This document shows positions 1 to 6,749 of a stretch of 23,246 nt of DNA, one piece after another. This DNA is from a virus. The notes under the pieces are model-generated. The model was given only the letters and a program-made list of their open reading frames with translations, was not told the DNA's origin and ran no database searches. The stretch lies in the IMG/VR virus record IMGVR_UViG_3300008266_002194, positions 1 to 23,246 of that record. The stretch is one strand, 5' to 3'. Numbering within the stretch: the first letter of the stretch is position 1; each line of letters opens with the position of its first letter. A program made the translations under genes and the position numbers.

Positions 1-2
1 GC

Positions 3-74
3 ATGTTCGAAGCCATCGTCCTTACCTTCTGCGTTGTCCTGATCGGCATCGCATGCATCGGATTCTTTGACTAG
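3..74 (+). CDS. Tiny membrane peptide, or tail of an upstream gene
   Basis: A 23-codon reading frame starts with ATG two bases from the left edge and ends at TAG. The peptide is almost entirely hydrophobic (MFEAIVLTFCVVLIGIACIG, then FFD), so it would form one membrane-spanning helix. The edge hides any ribosome binding site, so this could equally be the C-terminal end of a longer gene. The next gene begins nine bases downstream, which fits a row of small membrane-protein genes. No function can be assigned. Confidence 0.35.
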   Translation: MFEAIVLTFCVVLIGIACIGFFD

Positions 75-83
75 GAGATCACC

Positions 84-281
84 ATGAACCGTATCGAATC
101 TATCGCAATGCTCGCTATGTCAGTCCTCATTTACGTTCTTGCCATCCAATGCGGCATGAACAATCTCATCTCAGCGTGGACGATGTTCGCTGCTGCAATG
201 TTCGGAGTCTTCTGTGGCGTATACGCAGGCTTTCGCATCATCAAGCCGTTTGATATTGACTCGGAATATCAGTCTCGCTGA
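84..281 (+). CDS. Small two-helix membrane protein, unknown function
   Basis: This encodes 65 residues from ATG, with AGGAG (74-78) as ribosome binding site. Residues about 5-23 and 31-52 are hydrophobic and should form two transmembrane helices. A short charged tail (DIDSEYQSR) follows. I do not recognise the family. It is followed by a strong terminator-like hairpin at 301-328, so it probably ends a transcription unit that enters from the left of the window. A membrane role such as superinfection exclusion or lysis timing is possible but is only inference from size and topology. Confidence 0.6.
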   Translation: MNRIESIAMLAMSVLIYVLAIQCGMNNLISAWTMFAAAMFGVFCGVYAGFRIIKPFDIDSEYQSR

Positions 282-300
282 TACTTCATTAGTTAAACGG

Positions 301-328
301 AGCCGGGGTTCTTCGGAGCCTCGGCTTT
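301..328 (+). terminator. Intrinsic terminator-like hairpin with UUCG tetraloop
   Basis: Bases 301-311 pair with 316-326 to give an 11-bp stem that includes two G-U pairs. It is closed by the loop UUCG (312-315) between C and G, the unusually stable C(UUCG)G tetraloop. Only TTTA follows, so the U tract is short and termination may be partial. It lies between the genes at 84-281 and 404-610. The rest of 282-403 shows no gene. Confidence 0.7.
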
Positions 329-403
329 ACAAAAACTTCGGAGCGGCAGGACAGCCAGCTTCCGATATTCCCGTGCAACCAATCCAGATTTCCCGGAGGT
401 CAA

Positions 404-610
404 GTGAACAACCTGTTTGCTTTGTTGATAACTACCCTTTCTCTGGCCATCAGCCTAGTCACATTCGCTGTGGTCTTCCTACTGTGCGGCGCTCTAAGAA
501 TCACTGAGCCGTATGCATTTATCGCTGCAATGTTCTGGTCGTTGGCGCCATTGGTTGTCGGCGTTTGGGACGGCAGTATGTTCAAACCACTTACCAAGGA
601 GGCAACATGA
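404..610 (+). CDS. Small membrane protein with two predicted helices
   Basis: This encodes 68 residues from a GTG start preceded by CGGAGG at 395-400. Residues about 3-29 form a long hydrophobic helix (LFALLITTLSLAISLVTFAV) and 36-55 a second one. The C terminus is short and polar. The stop overlaps the ATG of the phosphatase-like gene by four bases (ATGA at 607-610), so the two are probably translationally coupled. Family unknown. Confidence 0.6.
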   Translation: MNNLFALLITTLSLAISLVTFAVVFLLCGALRITEPYAFIAAMFWSLAPLVVGVWDGSMFKPLTKEAT

Positions 611-969
611 GCTACGGCATCTTCTCCAACGATTATCAAGGTGACTACAAGCGTGTGCTCACCGTGTGCTCGGCCAACATGCTGCGGTCTCCGACGATCG
701 CTCATGTGTTGAGCGCGGATCCGTACAACTTCAACACCCGAAGCGCAGGCACAGCTGGGTTTACCTTGATTCCAGTGACTGAGGATCTCCTGCTTTGGGC
801 TGACGAGATCGTCTGCGCTGATACAGAACACGCCATCTCTGTCAGAAACAAGCTCATGGATCTGACATTGGATAAGCCAATCATCAACCTGAAGATCCCC
901 GACAACTACCCATACCGTGACCCTGAACTGATCCAACTGATCCACGAACGATACAAGGAGGCAACATGA
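607..969 (+). CDS. Low-molecular-weight protein tyrosine phosphatase-like protein
   Basis: This encodes 120 residues from ATG 607, with AAGGAGG at 596-602. An earlier in-frame start at 565 lies inside the upstream gene and has no such site. The segment VLTVCSANMLRSPTIAHVL (about 17-35) carries the LMW-PTP/arsenate-reductase P-loop C-x5-R-S, with nucleophile Cys21, Arg27 and Ser28. RSAGTAG (45-51) matches the conserved strand after the loop, and IPDNYPYRDPEL (98-109) supplies a plausible general-acid Asp99. At 120 residues it is shorter than the usual 140-160. It would act in the cytoplasm on phosphotyrosine or a related phospho-substrate. In a phage the target would be a host protein, but this is inference. 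Confidence 0.7.
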   Translation: MSYGIFSNDYQGDYKRVLTVCSANMLRSPTIAHVLSADPYNFNTRSAGTAGFTLIPVTEDLLLWADEIVCADTEHAISVRNKLMDLTLDKPIINLKIPDNYPYRDPELIQLIHERYKEAT

Positions 970-1142
970 ACGAGAACGATCGACTGGTATTAGAAAGTCG
1001 CATCCGGATTAAAGACTGGGTGATTGAGCAGCACAAGATAGCACTGCATCGTATTGGCGATGCAATCGCAACAGGAGATCCAGAAGTTATTTACGACCAA
1101 TGGATGAAGCTACGTCCACTGGCTGATCGTCAGGAGGATTGA
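966..1142 (+). CDS. Small hypothetical protein, 58 residues
   Basis: ATG at 966 overlaps the stop of the phosphatase-like gene by four bases, and AAGGAGG lies eight bases upstream. The product is charged and predicted helical (MNENDRLVLESRIRIKDW at the N terminus, LADRQED at the C terminus), with no membrane segment and no Cys pair. I do not recognise the family. It ends at TGA 1140-1142. Confidence 0.6.
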   Translation: MNENDRLVLESRIRIKDWVIEQHKIALHRIGDAIATGDPEVIYDQWMKLRPLADRQED

Positions 1143-1240
1143 TGCTTTCTCTCCAAGACACCACCGACTCTTGCCCAGCAGATAGTCAGTCGTCTAATCG
1201 TTCCGTGCTGTGGCGCAAGCGACAACTGAAAGGAAATTTT

Positions 1241-1492
1241 ATGAGTAAGGACTATGACTTCAGCAATACCTTCAACTCAGGGAAGTACGAGATAGGAGTG
1301 GATGATCAAGCTCTGTATGGATACTTCGAACACGAAGACTACGGAGATAACAGCGGCGGCGGACTCTGGTTTGAACGCACCGAAGACGGTCGCATCCAGC
1401 TTACCGACTACGACGGCACCTTTGCCCTGCCAAAAGATGTGTGTGATGGACTGCGACTGAACTCCTATGTTGTGAGCAAAGACTTTGAATAA
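1241..1492 (+). CDS. Small acidic protein, unknown function
   Basis: This encodes 83 residues from ATG 1241, preceded by AAAGGAAA. It is acidic and rich in Asp, Gly and Tyr. The GGGLWFE and IQLTDYDGTFALP segments suggest a small beta-rich fold. An alternative in-frame ATG at 1142 has GGAGG five bases upstream and would add 33 residues. I prefer 1241 because the extension (DTTDSCPADSQSSNR) is low-complexity and unlike the remainder. No function can be proposed. Confidence 0.55.
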   Translation: MSKDYDFSNTFNSGKYEIGVDDQALYGYFEHEDYGDNSGGGLWFERTEDGRIQLTDYDGTFALPKDVCDGLRLNSYVVSKDFE

Positions 1493-1525
1493 CCCTCTGA
1501 TAAACGACAACTCAAGGAGAAACCT

Positions 1526-1915
1526 ATGAACGACTATGAAGTAATAGAGCTAGCCTTTGACATGCTTGCGGACTCTGAGGTGATGGAAGAGTTCGAAGAC
1601 TCCATCTGGCTGAAGGTCGATCGAGAGATGTATGAGCAGTTCCAAACCGCGCAACGCCCCAGCTCCACCCCTCATCAACCACCAGAGTCCCACCCCTCAC
1701 CTGTCGGTGAAGGGGATGGTCCTCTTCTCAATTCTGCACAGGAGATTGAAATGAAACATGTCTGGTTACTTTGGTGTAGCGACACCGAAAAACCGTGGAT
1801 CGAAAACATATTCATCGACAAAGTACTAGCTGAGTCTGCACTGCGCCGCTTGAAAGATACAGATGACGGGCGTGGGTACATTTATTGGATTCAAGAAAAG
1901 GACATAACAACATGA
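1526..1915 (+). CDS. Hypothetical protein, possibly two genes fused
   Basis: An open frame of 129 residues runs from ATG 1526 with AAGGAG upstream. The N-terminal 42 residues are acidic and helical. Residues about 43-75 are a Pro/Ser-rich low-complexity stretch, encoded where the DNA forms a strong hairpin (1690-1719). From ATG 1751, itself preceded by AGGAG at 1740-1744, the sequence MKHVWLLWCSDTEKPWIENI looks like the start of a separate compact 54-residue protein. The simplest reading is an upstream gene whose stop was lost so that it reads through an intercistronic hairpin, or a downstream gene translated from its own start. The end overlaps the next ATG (ATGA). Confidence 0.5.
   Translation: MNDYEVIELAFDMLADSEVMEEFEDSIWLKVDREMYEQFQTAQRPSSTPHQPPESHPSPVGEGDGPLLNSAQEIEMKHVWLLWCSDTEKPWIENIFIDKVLAESALRRLKDTDDGRGYIYWIQEKDITT
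1690..1719 (+). promoter_or_regulatory. Strong hairpin before an internal ribosome binding site
   Basis: CCA-CCCCT-CACC at 1690-1701 pairs with GGTG-AGGGG-TGG at 1706-1719, giving 12 bp with two single-A bulges and a TGTC loop. A pyrimidine-rich stretch follows, then AGGAG and ATG 1751. The same order of hairpin, pyrimidine tract, ribosome binding site and start recurs before the amidoligase-like gene at 3437-3507. This suggests intercistronic attenuation or RNA-processing elements. Confidence 0.5.
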
Positions 1916-2262
1916 TTGATACCTCTCACTTCACAGGCACCGATGCATACCACCGGTTCGGCCTGTTCCCCGATGTCGCAACCGATGGCGCTATCCACGT
2001 GGCTAAAAAAGCCGGTGCGTTCTGGTTGCTTGACGCGATTGCCGCTCAATTGCGACACAAATCGCGACATAAAGAAGACTACTTCGCAGTAGCCAAGCTC
2101 ACTGTGAATGACAGCAAGGGCGTGCTAACGCTGGACGACGGCAACGGCAACGTCTTCGCTACCGAGAAAGTCCAGTACACCGACTACCCCGATCCCGAGG
2201 TCACCTTCTTTGCACGGTGGGATGGCAACCGCTGGGTGCTTATGGTTCCCTCTGAATATTAG
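1912..2262 (+). CDS. DUF6876-like phage protein
   Basis: This encodes 116 residues from ATG 1912, overlapping the upstream stop by four bases. The series HFTGTDAYHRFG near the N terminus, DGAIHVAKKAGAFWLLDAIA in the middle, then LTLDDGNGNV, YTDYPDPE and the ending LMVPSEY match what I remember of the DUF6876 family, found in phages and mobile elements. Family length is about right. Its function is not established. It is soluble, with no signal peptide or membrane helix. Confidence 0.65.
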   Translation: MIDTSHFTGTDAYHRFGLFPDVATDGAIHVAKKAGAFWLLDAIAAQLRHKSRHKEDYFAVAKLTVNDSKGVLTLDDGNGNVFATEKVQYTDYPDPEVTFFARWDGNRWVLMVPSEY

Positions 2263-2272
2263 GAGATTGATA

Positions 2273-2461
2273 ATGAATCAGCACCGCTTCTGCGCTACCT
2301 GTTACAGCCACCGAAAATCGGAGGGCGGCAGCATCAAGCAAGGCCGGGTTCCCCGATGGGTGTGTGAAGAGTGCACCAATAAAGCAGCAGCTCGTTGGTC
2401 AGGACGCATCGCCGAGTTCGCACCAAAGGAAATCAAGAAAGAAGAATGGAGGTACCGATGA
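2273..2461 (+). CDS. Small zinc-ribbon protein
   Basis: This encodes 62 residues from ATG 2273, with AGGAG at 2261-2265. Two Cys pairs (CATC near the N terminus and CEEC about 25 residues later) make a single zinc ribbon, followed by a basic tail (EIKKEEWRYR). The pattern RFCATCYSHRKSEGG...RWVCEEC resembles the protein at 7243-7434 on the other strand (RYCTTCQSTKPEEGG...GWTCKSC). The two look like diverged paralogues. Nucleic-acid or protein binding is likely, but no partner is evident. The stop overlaps the next start (ATGA). Confidence 0.6.
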   Translation: MNQHRFCATCYSHRKSEGGSIKQGRVPRWVCEECTNKAAARWSGRIAEFAPKEIKKEEWRYR

Positions 2462-2628
2462 TCAACCGCACACCAATCCCCTGTGTTTGGAACGCTGAGT
2501 GGAAGTACACCAGCTCCAAAGATACAGACATCCGCAAGACCTTTGCCAAGCATGGGTTCAAACCAATCAAGAAAGGAAGACGTAATGCAAGAGATCTGGA
2601 CAACGGAAGAGCTAGCCGACAGCCGTGA
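2458..2628 (+). CDS. Small basic hypothetical protein
   Basis: This encodes 56 residues from ATG 2458, four bases inside the end of the zinc-ribbon gene and preceded by GGAGG at 2449-2453. It is basic at the C terminus (KKGRRNARDLDNGRASRQP). It overlaps the next gene (start 2585) by 44 bases in a different frame, which is long for this phage. The last 15 residues may therefore be constrained by the overlapping gene. No family recognised. Confidence 0.5.
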   Translation: MINRTPIPCVWNAEWKYTSSKDTDIRKTFAKHGFKPIKKGRRNARDLDNGRASRQP

Positions 2629-2764
2629 GTGTTTGGCGCCAAGGGTTCCCGCCGGTTGGCAATCCACCGAGCTAAGCGACGAGGAGCTACACGAATGCTA
2701 TCGCCTCATGCATCAGGACTACGAGGAGATAGGAGATCCATACGACCCGAGGATTTTCAAATGA
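2585..2764 (+). CDS. Small acidic hypothetical protein
   Basis: This encodes 59 residues from ATG 2585, with AAAGGAAG upstream. The sequence is acidic (TEELADSRECLAPRVPAGWQ, then ELSDEELHECYRLMHQDYEE) and likely helical. A longer in-frame extension to 2483 is rejected because it runs antiphase through the preceding gene and has no ribosome binding site. The stop overlaps the next ATG. Family unknown. Confidence 0.55.
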   Translation: MQEIWTTEELADSRECLAPRVPAGWQSTELSDEELHECYRLMHQDYEEIGDPYDPRIFK

Positions 2765-3117
2765 GAATGAACCATCCAAACGCACACCCCAAGATCAAGG
2801 AAGCCAAAGCCAAGATCGACGAGAGCGTCGAGTCAATCAGAGCTATACACGGCGAAACCTACGCAGACATCGTGCTCTGCTACGTAATGAGCATGCACCT
2901 GACAAGAATGATTGCGGTGCTAGCAAGAAAAGCCTCAACAGATGAAGCCAATGCTATCTGCGAACAGCTGACGGGAACGCTGAGCGGCATGATGGACTTG
3001 ATCGTGGACGGCCACAACATCTCGGACAACACGATTGACGAGATCCAGAACTGGGCAGTCAGGCTGACCGGCCACATCGATCACGGCATTGCCCAAGCAG
3101 CAAGGGGGGCAAGATGA
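2761..3117 (+). CDS. Helical hypothetical phage protein
   Basis: This encodes 118 residues from ATG 2761, coupled by ATGA overlaps to both neighbours. It is predicted mostly alpha-helical with amphipathic repeats (KIKEAKAKIDESVESIRAIH, then LCYVMSMHLTRMIAVLA). It has no clear membrane helix and no catalytic motif. Its place in a string of small accessory genes suggests an early host-interaction function, but nothing specific can be said. Confidence 0.6.
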   Translation: MRMNHPNAHPKIKEAKAKIDESVESIRAIHGETYADIVLCYVMSMHLTRMIAVLARKASTDEANAICEQLTGTLSGMMDLIVDGHNISDNTIDEIQNWAVRLTGHIDHGIAQAARGAR

Positions 3118-3461
3118 GTTGGACAGATGCACTCCGACCTTGGCACGGATCCACTGCCAAGAAGATCGCAATGTACATGCAATCTGAATGGGGCTGGGAT
3201 GTAACCATTATTCAAGGGCGCTTGGACAGTATCGACGCAAGTCTTAGATATGGCAAACGATGGCGGTACTCCCAAGCACTAAAGGATGACCTTGATGAGC
3301 AAGTCCAACATCTTATCGATGCGCTAGATATGTCCATAAGTATGTTTGACGATCTCGATCGCGCAGCAAAAGAGGATGGCGCAGTAGGCAAGTACACCAT
3401 CCTCCCCTTTCCCAAAGACATCATTCCTCAACGAGCGGCACCCGCCTCTCACTTTCAGTGA
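3114..3461 (+). CDS. Hypothetical protein ending within a hairpin
   Basis: This encodes 115 residues from ATG 3114 (ATGA overlap upstream). It contains a Trp-rich N terminus (SWTDALRPWHG, SEWGWDV) and a helical middle (LDEQVQHLIDALDMSISMFD). The last codons and stop lie inside the terminator-like hairpin at 3437-3475, so the gene closes this string of overlapping small genes. Family not recognised. Confidence 0.55.
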   Translation: MSWTDALRPWHGSTAKKIAMYMQSEWGWDVTIIQGRLDSIDASLRYGKRWRYSQALKDDLDEQVQHLIDALDMSISMFDDLDRAAKEDGAVGKYTILPFPKDIIPQRAAPASHFQ

Positions 3462-3480
3462 AGAGGGCGGTTGCCTTCTT
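3437..3480 (+). terminator. Intercistronic hairpin with pyrimidine tail
   Basis: GGCA at 3437-3440, CCGCC, TCT and CACT up to 3453 pair with AGTG (3457-3460), AGA, GGCGG and TGCC up to 3475. This gives about 16 bp with one mismatch, two single bulges and a TTC loop. TTCTTCTTCTTC follows, which is pyrimidine-rich but not a pure U run. It lies just upstream of the amidoligase-like gene and may reduce or time its expression. Confidence 0.6.
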
Positions 3481-3506
3481 CTTCTTCAAACAACAAGGAG
3501 ATTTTT

Positions 3507-4937
3507 ATGACGAGCATGTATAGCTACGCTCGCCAGAAGCTTAATGCTAATGGTTTCGGGCGTGATGTATTCCTCGATCTGCTTCTCAAGCGAACGATCA
3601 AGTCAGTGTCAATGACCGGTGGCAGGAACATCGGCAAGAACAAGTGGCTTGGTTTGATCGACGCTCTGGTTGCAACAGATCCAGAGAAGTACGGTGGAGT
3701 CCTATCCGATCTGGACAGCAGGCTGCATAAGTACGAGCGCACCCATAAGCGGGGCTGCTTGCGTATGTATTTCTTAATAGATTACATCAGACGCGACCGA
3801 ACAGGAGAAGATCGTCTCAACGCTAGGCAGCTGATCGAAGACTGGTTCCCCAAGTTCGACGCGCAAGAACAATCCGATTGGATCATGTCCGTTGCAAGGA
3901 ATCACAGCGTGTACAAAGCAGACTGCGGTCACTTCACTACCGTTACCAACACTCTTAGGGGTACTGACGAAGATGTCTACGCTCACAGCACGGTGTGCCA
4001 CGCCTGCTCTCAGGATCTAGTCAACAACGGCGTCAGAACCTTCGATAACAACGGCGAGCTAATCCTGTCTCGCCACGCAGTGTCAGCATTCGCGCATGGA
4101 CAAACTACCCGCACGTATGACCGTCGCAACCACAGCATTTTGTACGACGAGCGGCGCCAGATCTACTACGTTGAAGGCTGGTCTCCGTATCAAGGACTGA
4201 TCGATAGCTACCACAGCTCCAAGAACAAGGGATTCAATGTCATTGACTCTCAGTGGTTGCGTTCCAATCGTCGTGCGTTCGGCTGCGAACTCGAGGTCGA
4301 GGTGGTATCCGGCGAAGCATACGTTGCAGCTGGCCGAGTCCACGATCTGCTCAATCTCGGCACTGGCTTCGAGCTGATCACCCAACCTGCTGGCCTCGAC
4401 GTACATCGAGAGAAGCTTGCCTTGTTCTTGAATGAAAACAACGTCAAGCGAGGCATGCGCTCACACGAGGGTGGCCGCTGCGGCTTCCATGTCCACGTGG
4501 GTAGGGAGTACGTCACCCAGTCCCAGATCTACCGGGTTCAGTCGTTCCTAAATGACGTCCGCAACGAGGCGTTGATCAGGTCGATCGCTCGCCGGTACAG
4601 CGGCGGTTACTGCCGGATCAAGCATGAGATGGCTAAGTTCTCACCGCACAACAAGAACACGGGCGAGCGGTACGAAGCACTCAATGTTCAGAATGCCAAG
4701 ACCATTGAGTTCCGTATCTTCCGTGGGTCCCTGCGATACGAGTCAATCATGGCAGCACTTGAGTTCTGCAATGCCGTGCTCGCCTTCTGCACTCCGGGCG
4801 TGACTGCCATTCAAGACTTCACATCGATTGGGTTTAAGAAGTTTGTCCTGCTGCGTGAGAACAGAGAAGACACAAAGTTCTTGCGAAGCTATCTCGCACT
4901 GGACGCCAATCATGACAACGAACGCCAAGCAGCATAA
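3507..4937 (+). CDS. Amidoligase-like enzyme with N-terminal zinc cluster
   Basis: This encodes 476 residues from ATG 3507, with AAGGAG six bases upstream. An in-frame extension to 3471 would cover the hairpin tail. Residues about 140-167 hold a C-x-H...C-x-x-C set (Cys140, His142, Cys164, Cys167), probably a structural zinc site. From about residue 257 the protein carries signatures of the amidoligase (COOH-NH2 ligase, glutamine-synthetase-like fold) family: FGCELEVEV (258-266), FELITQP (288-294), GFHVHVG (326-332) and TIEFRIFRGSL (399-409). These acidic and His residues would bind metal and ATP. The family is predicted to form amide bonds on small molecules or peptides. The next gene is a class II glutamine amidotransferase, the pairing expected if ammonia is supplied from glutamine. 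Substrate unknown. Confidence 0.75.
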   Translation: MTSMYSYARQKLNANGFGRDVFLDLLLKRTIKSVSMTGGRNIGKNKWLGLIDALVATDPEKYGGVLSDLDSRLHKYERTHKRGCLRMYFLIDYIRRDRTGEDRLNARQLIEDWFPKFDAQEQSDWIMSVARNHSVYKADCGHFTTVTNTLRGTDEDVYAHSTVCHACSQDLVNNGVRTFDNNGELILSRHAVSAFAHGQTTRTYDRRNHSILYDERRQIYYVEGWSPYQGLIDSYHSSKNKGFNVIDSQWLRSNRRAFGCELEVEVVSGEAYVAAGRVHDLLNLGTGFELITQPAGLDVHREKLALFLNENNVKRGMRSHEGGRCGFHVHVGREYVTQSQIYRVQSFLNDVRNEALIRSIARRYSGGYCRIKHEMAKFSPHNKNTGERYEALNVQNAKTIEFRIFRGSLRYESIMAALEFCNAVLAFCTPGVTAIQDFTSIGFKKFVLLRENREDTKFLRSYLALDANHDNERQAA

Positions 4938-4972
4938 CCAATATCAATCAACCAAAGAAAGGAAATCTAACC

Positions 4973-6022
4973 ATGTGTATTCTCATTCATCAACCAAAAG
5001 ACGGATGCTTCGAGTCGGCTCAACTGCAAGACTTCTACAACAAGAACTCCGACGGTTTCGGCGCAATCGTGAATCTTGGTAGCGAGGTGATCGTTGTCAA
5101 GATGGTCGGCTCATTCAGCGAGATCGAAGATCTGTACTACAACAAGGTCGCATGCCACGAGGCAGTCATTCACTTCCGCATGAAGACGCACGGCGACATC
5201 GACATGGAGAACTGCCACCCATACGAGGTGACACCGGGTCTGTGGATGGCGCACAACGGCATCTTGGCCACAGGCAATCATGCCAACCCCAAGATGTCCG
5301 ACACTTGGCATTACATCAACGACTACCTGAAGCCTTTGCTTGCTCTTAACCCAGATCTAATCAAGCAGGAAGCTTTCCTAAAGATGGTCGGCGGTCACAT
5401 CGGCGGCAACAATAAGTTTGCGTTCATGAATCAGCAGGGCGAATGCTTTATCGTGAATCGCAATAGTGGTATTGATCACAACGGCATGTGGTACTCCAAC
5501 ACCTACGCTTGGACACCTTGGAAGTTTGGTTATGGCACTCCACCTGCGCCTGTGTCCTACCCAAAGTACGACCACAGCAAGTACGCAATGAGCCCTACGT
5601 GGCGTGAGTGGGATGCTATCGATCGCCGTGAGCAGCTGGCGTTGGACTACACCAAGGCGAAAGCTAAGGCAAAGCCCAAGGCAAAGCTGCGCAAGAAGTC
5701 CCCAGTAGCACCAGCACTAGGCACGTTGACCACTTCGCAGATGCGCCGCTTAGTTCGCTCAAGCTACAACAGCCTGATGCTAGAAGACTACGACGGTGTG
5801 CTGCGCTGGGCAGTTGATCACCCAATGAAAGCATCTCACTTTATCTATGAGCTGCTGGGCAACGAGCGCGACAAGCACTACTCATCGGAAGCAATCTGCG
5901 ACAAGGTTGCCAACGATCCAGACTGGGCCGCAGAAACCATCATCGATCTATGGGTAGACATGGAAGATGTGCTGCTGGACTTAGGCGGTATTGAACAACC
6001 AAAAGAAGGAGCACGAGCATGA
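4973..6022 (+). CDS. Class II glutamine amidotransferase (Ntn) domain protein
   Basis: This encodes 349 residues from ATG 4973, with AAAGGAAA upstream. The chain begins Met-Cys, so Cys2 becomes the N-terminal nucleophile after Met removal. NSDGFG (25-30), HFRMKTHG (67-74), CHPY (81-84) and AHNG (93-96) are the glutamine-binding motifs of class II amidotransferases, the GlnHydrolase/GATase_4 type. The domain ends near residue 180. A Lys/Ala linker (about 228-243) leads to a helical C-terminal region of about 100 residues that I do not recognise. It would hydrolyse glutamine to release ammonia, most likely for the amidoligase-like protein encoded just upstream. The stop overlaps the next start by four bases. 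Confidence 0.8.
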   Translation: MCILIHQPKDGCFESAQLQDFYNKNSDGFGAIVNLGSEVIVVKMVGSFSEIEDLYYNKVACHEAVIHFRMKTHGDIDMENCHPYEVTPGLWMAHNGILATGNHANPKMSDTWHYINDYLKPLLALNPDLIKQEAFLKMVGGHIGGNNKFAFMNQQGECFIVNRNSGIDHNGMWYSNTYAWTPWKFGYGTPPAPVSYPKYDHSKYAMSPTWREWDAIDRREQLALDYTKAKAKAKPKAKLRKKSPVAPALGTLTTSQMRRLVRSSYNSLMLEDYDGVLRWAVDHPMKASHFIYELLGNERDKHYSSEAICDKVANDPDWAAETIIDLWVDMEDVLLDLGGIEQPKEGARA

Positions 6023-6348
6023 TGTTCAACTACACAACACAGAATATTATGGAAGAAGACATGCGGAAAGACGCGGCATTCAACTTCTTCCGCAGGAATG
6101 TCGCCATTGGCCTTACTCATAGCGGCAACGAGCTGATGATTCGCACCGCCATCACAGGTCAGTACCACGACGCACTATCGATCCCAGTTGATGAGTGGCA
6201 CAAAATCACGAATGCAATGGCGCGAACAAACGATGGCACATCCTTTCGATCGTTCTTTATTTATCACCACCTCAAGGACAACGGACTACTTAAGGTTTGG
6301 TTTGACAAAGTCCGCTCACTTGGTAGTTCAACGCGTTTCTACGCATAA
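6019..6348 (+). CDS. Hypothetical protein downstream of amidotransferase
   Basis: This encodes 109 residues from ATG 6019, with GAAGGAG at 6004-6010. Later in-frame ATGs at 6022 and 6049 are possible starts. The protein is soluble, with aromatic and basic residues (FNFFRRNVAIGLTHSGNELM, SFRSFFIYHHLKDNGLLKVW). Tight coupling to the amidotransferase suggests it may belong to the same pathway, for example as substrate or accessory protein. This is inference from position only. Confidence 0.55.
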   Translation: MMFNYTTQNIMEEDMRKDAAFNFFRRNVAIGLTHSGNELMIRTAITGQYHDALSIPVDEWHKITNAMARTNDGTSFRSFFIYHHLKDNGLLKVWFDKVRSLGSSTRFYA

Positions 6349-6360
6349 GGAGATCAAGCA

Positions 6361-6657
6361 GTGAACAACATAGACAAACCAATCCTTCGTCGCATTGCGC
6401 GTCTAGCAGAGAAAGAGTACAGAACATTCGGTCATCAGCTGCTAGCAATGACGGAGCTGTACGAAAGAACCTTCGGCGTCTCGGGTAAGGTTAATCGCAA
6501 ACGCCGCAAGGTTAAGGCGAAGCCTGCGACCCAGCACGAACAGCCTCAGCGCAAGCGACATGGGAACTTTGGCAGAGCAATGTCGGAAGAGACTCGCAAG
6601 AAGATGAGCGAGTCAGCGATACGTCGCTGGGCTGAGATCCGTAATCAGCAAGGATAA
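6361..6657 (+). CDS. Basic protein with NUMOD3-like DNA-binding motif
   Basis: This encodes 98 residues from a GTG start with AAGGAG at 6348-6353. The N-terminal 40 residues are helical. A very basic linker follows (VNRKRRKVKAKPA), and then MSEETRKKMSESAIRRWAE, which resembles the NUMOD3 repeat (consensus-like SEETRKKMSEA) of homing endonucleases. No GIY-YIG or HNH nuclease domain is present in this frame or nearby. It may be a free-standing DNA-binding module or a remnant of a homing endonuclease. It is the last gene of the left rightward operon, ending just before the convergent hairpins. Confidence 0.55.
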   Translation: MNNIDKPILRRIARLAEKEYRTFGHQLLAMTELYERTFGVSGKVNRKRRKVKAKPATQHEQPQRKRHGNFGRAMSEETRKKMSESAIRRWAEIRNQQG

Positions 6658-6662
6658 AAAAA

Positions 6663-6687
6663 TCCCCGGGTGATTTAAGCCCGGGGA
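6663..6687 (-). terminator. Intrinsic terminator of the leftward operon
   Basis: TCCCCGGG at 6663-6670 pairs with CCCGGGGA at 6680-6687, a perfect 8-bp GC-rich stem with a 9-nt loop. Read leftward, the stem is followed directly by seven T residues, a textbook rho-independent terminator for the genes at 11258-6750. Rightward it lacks a U tract, so it would at most pause transcripts from the left arm. Confidence 0.8.
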
Positions 6688-6704
6688 AAGTCCTTGTGAA
6701 AGGA

Positions 6705-6735
6705 GAAGGGTAGTCGGTGATTGACCGACCCCTTC
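6705..6735. terminator. Second hairpin between convergent operons
   Basis: GAAGGG (6705-6710) and GTCGGT (6713-6718) pair with ACCGAC (6724-6729) and CCCTTC (6730-6735). This is 12 bp with a two-base bulge and a 5-base loop. It sits between the last leftward stop (6750) and the terminator at 6663-6687. It may protect RNA 3' ends or back up termination. It lacks a U tract in either direction. Confidence 0.5.
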
Positions 6736-6749
6736 ATCCTACCTAAATT

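Noticed and set aside
400-945. 181-residue minus-strand ORF
   Set aside because: It is antisense to the membrane protein and phosphatase-like genes, which have good starts and motifs.
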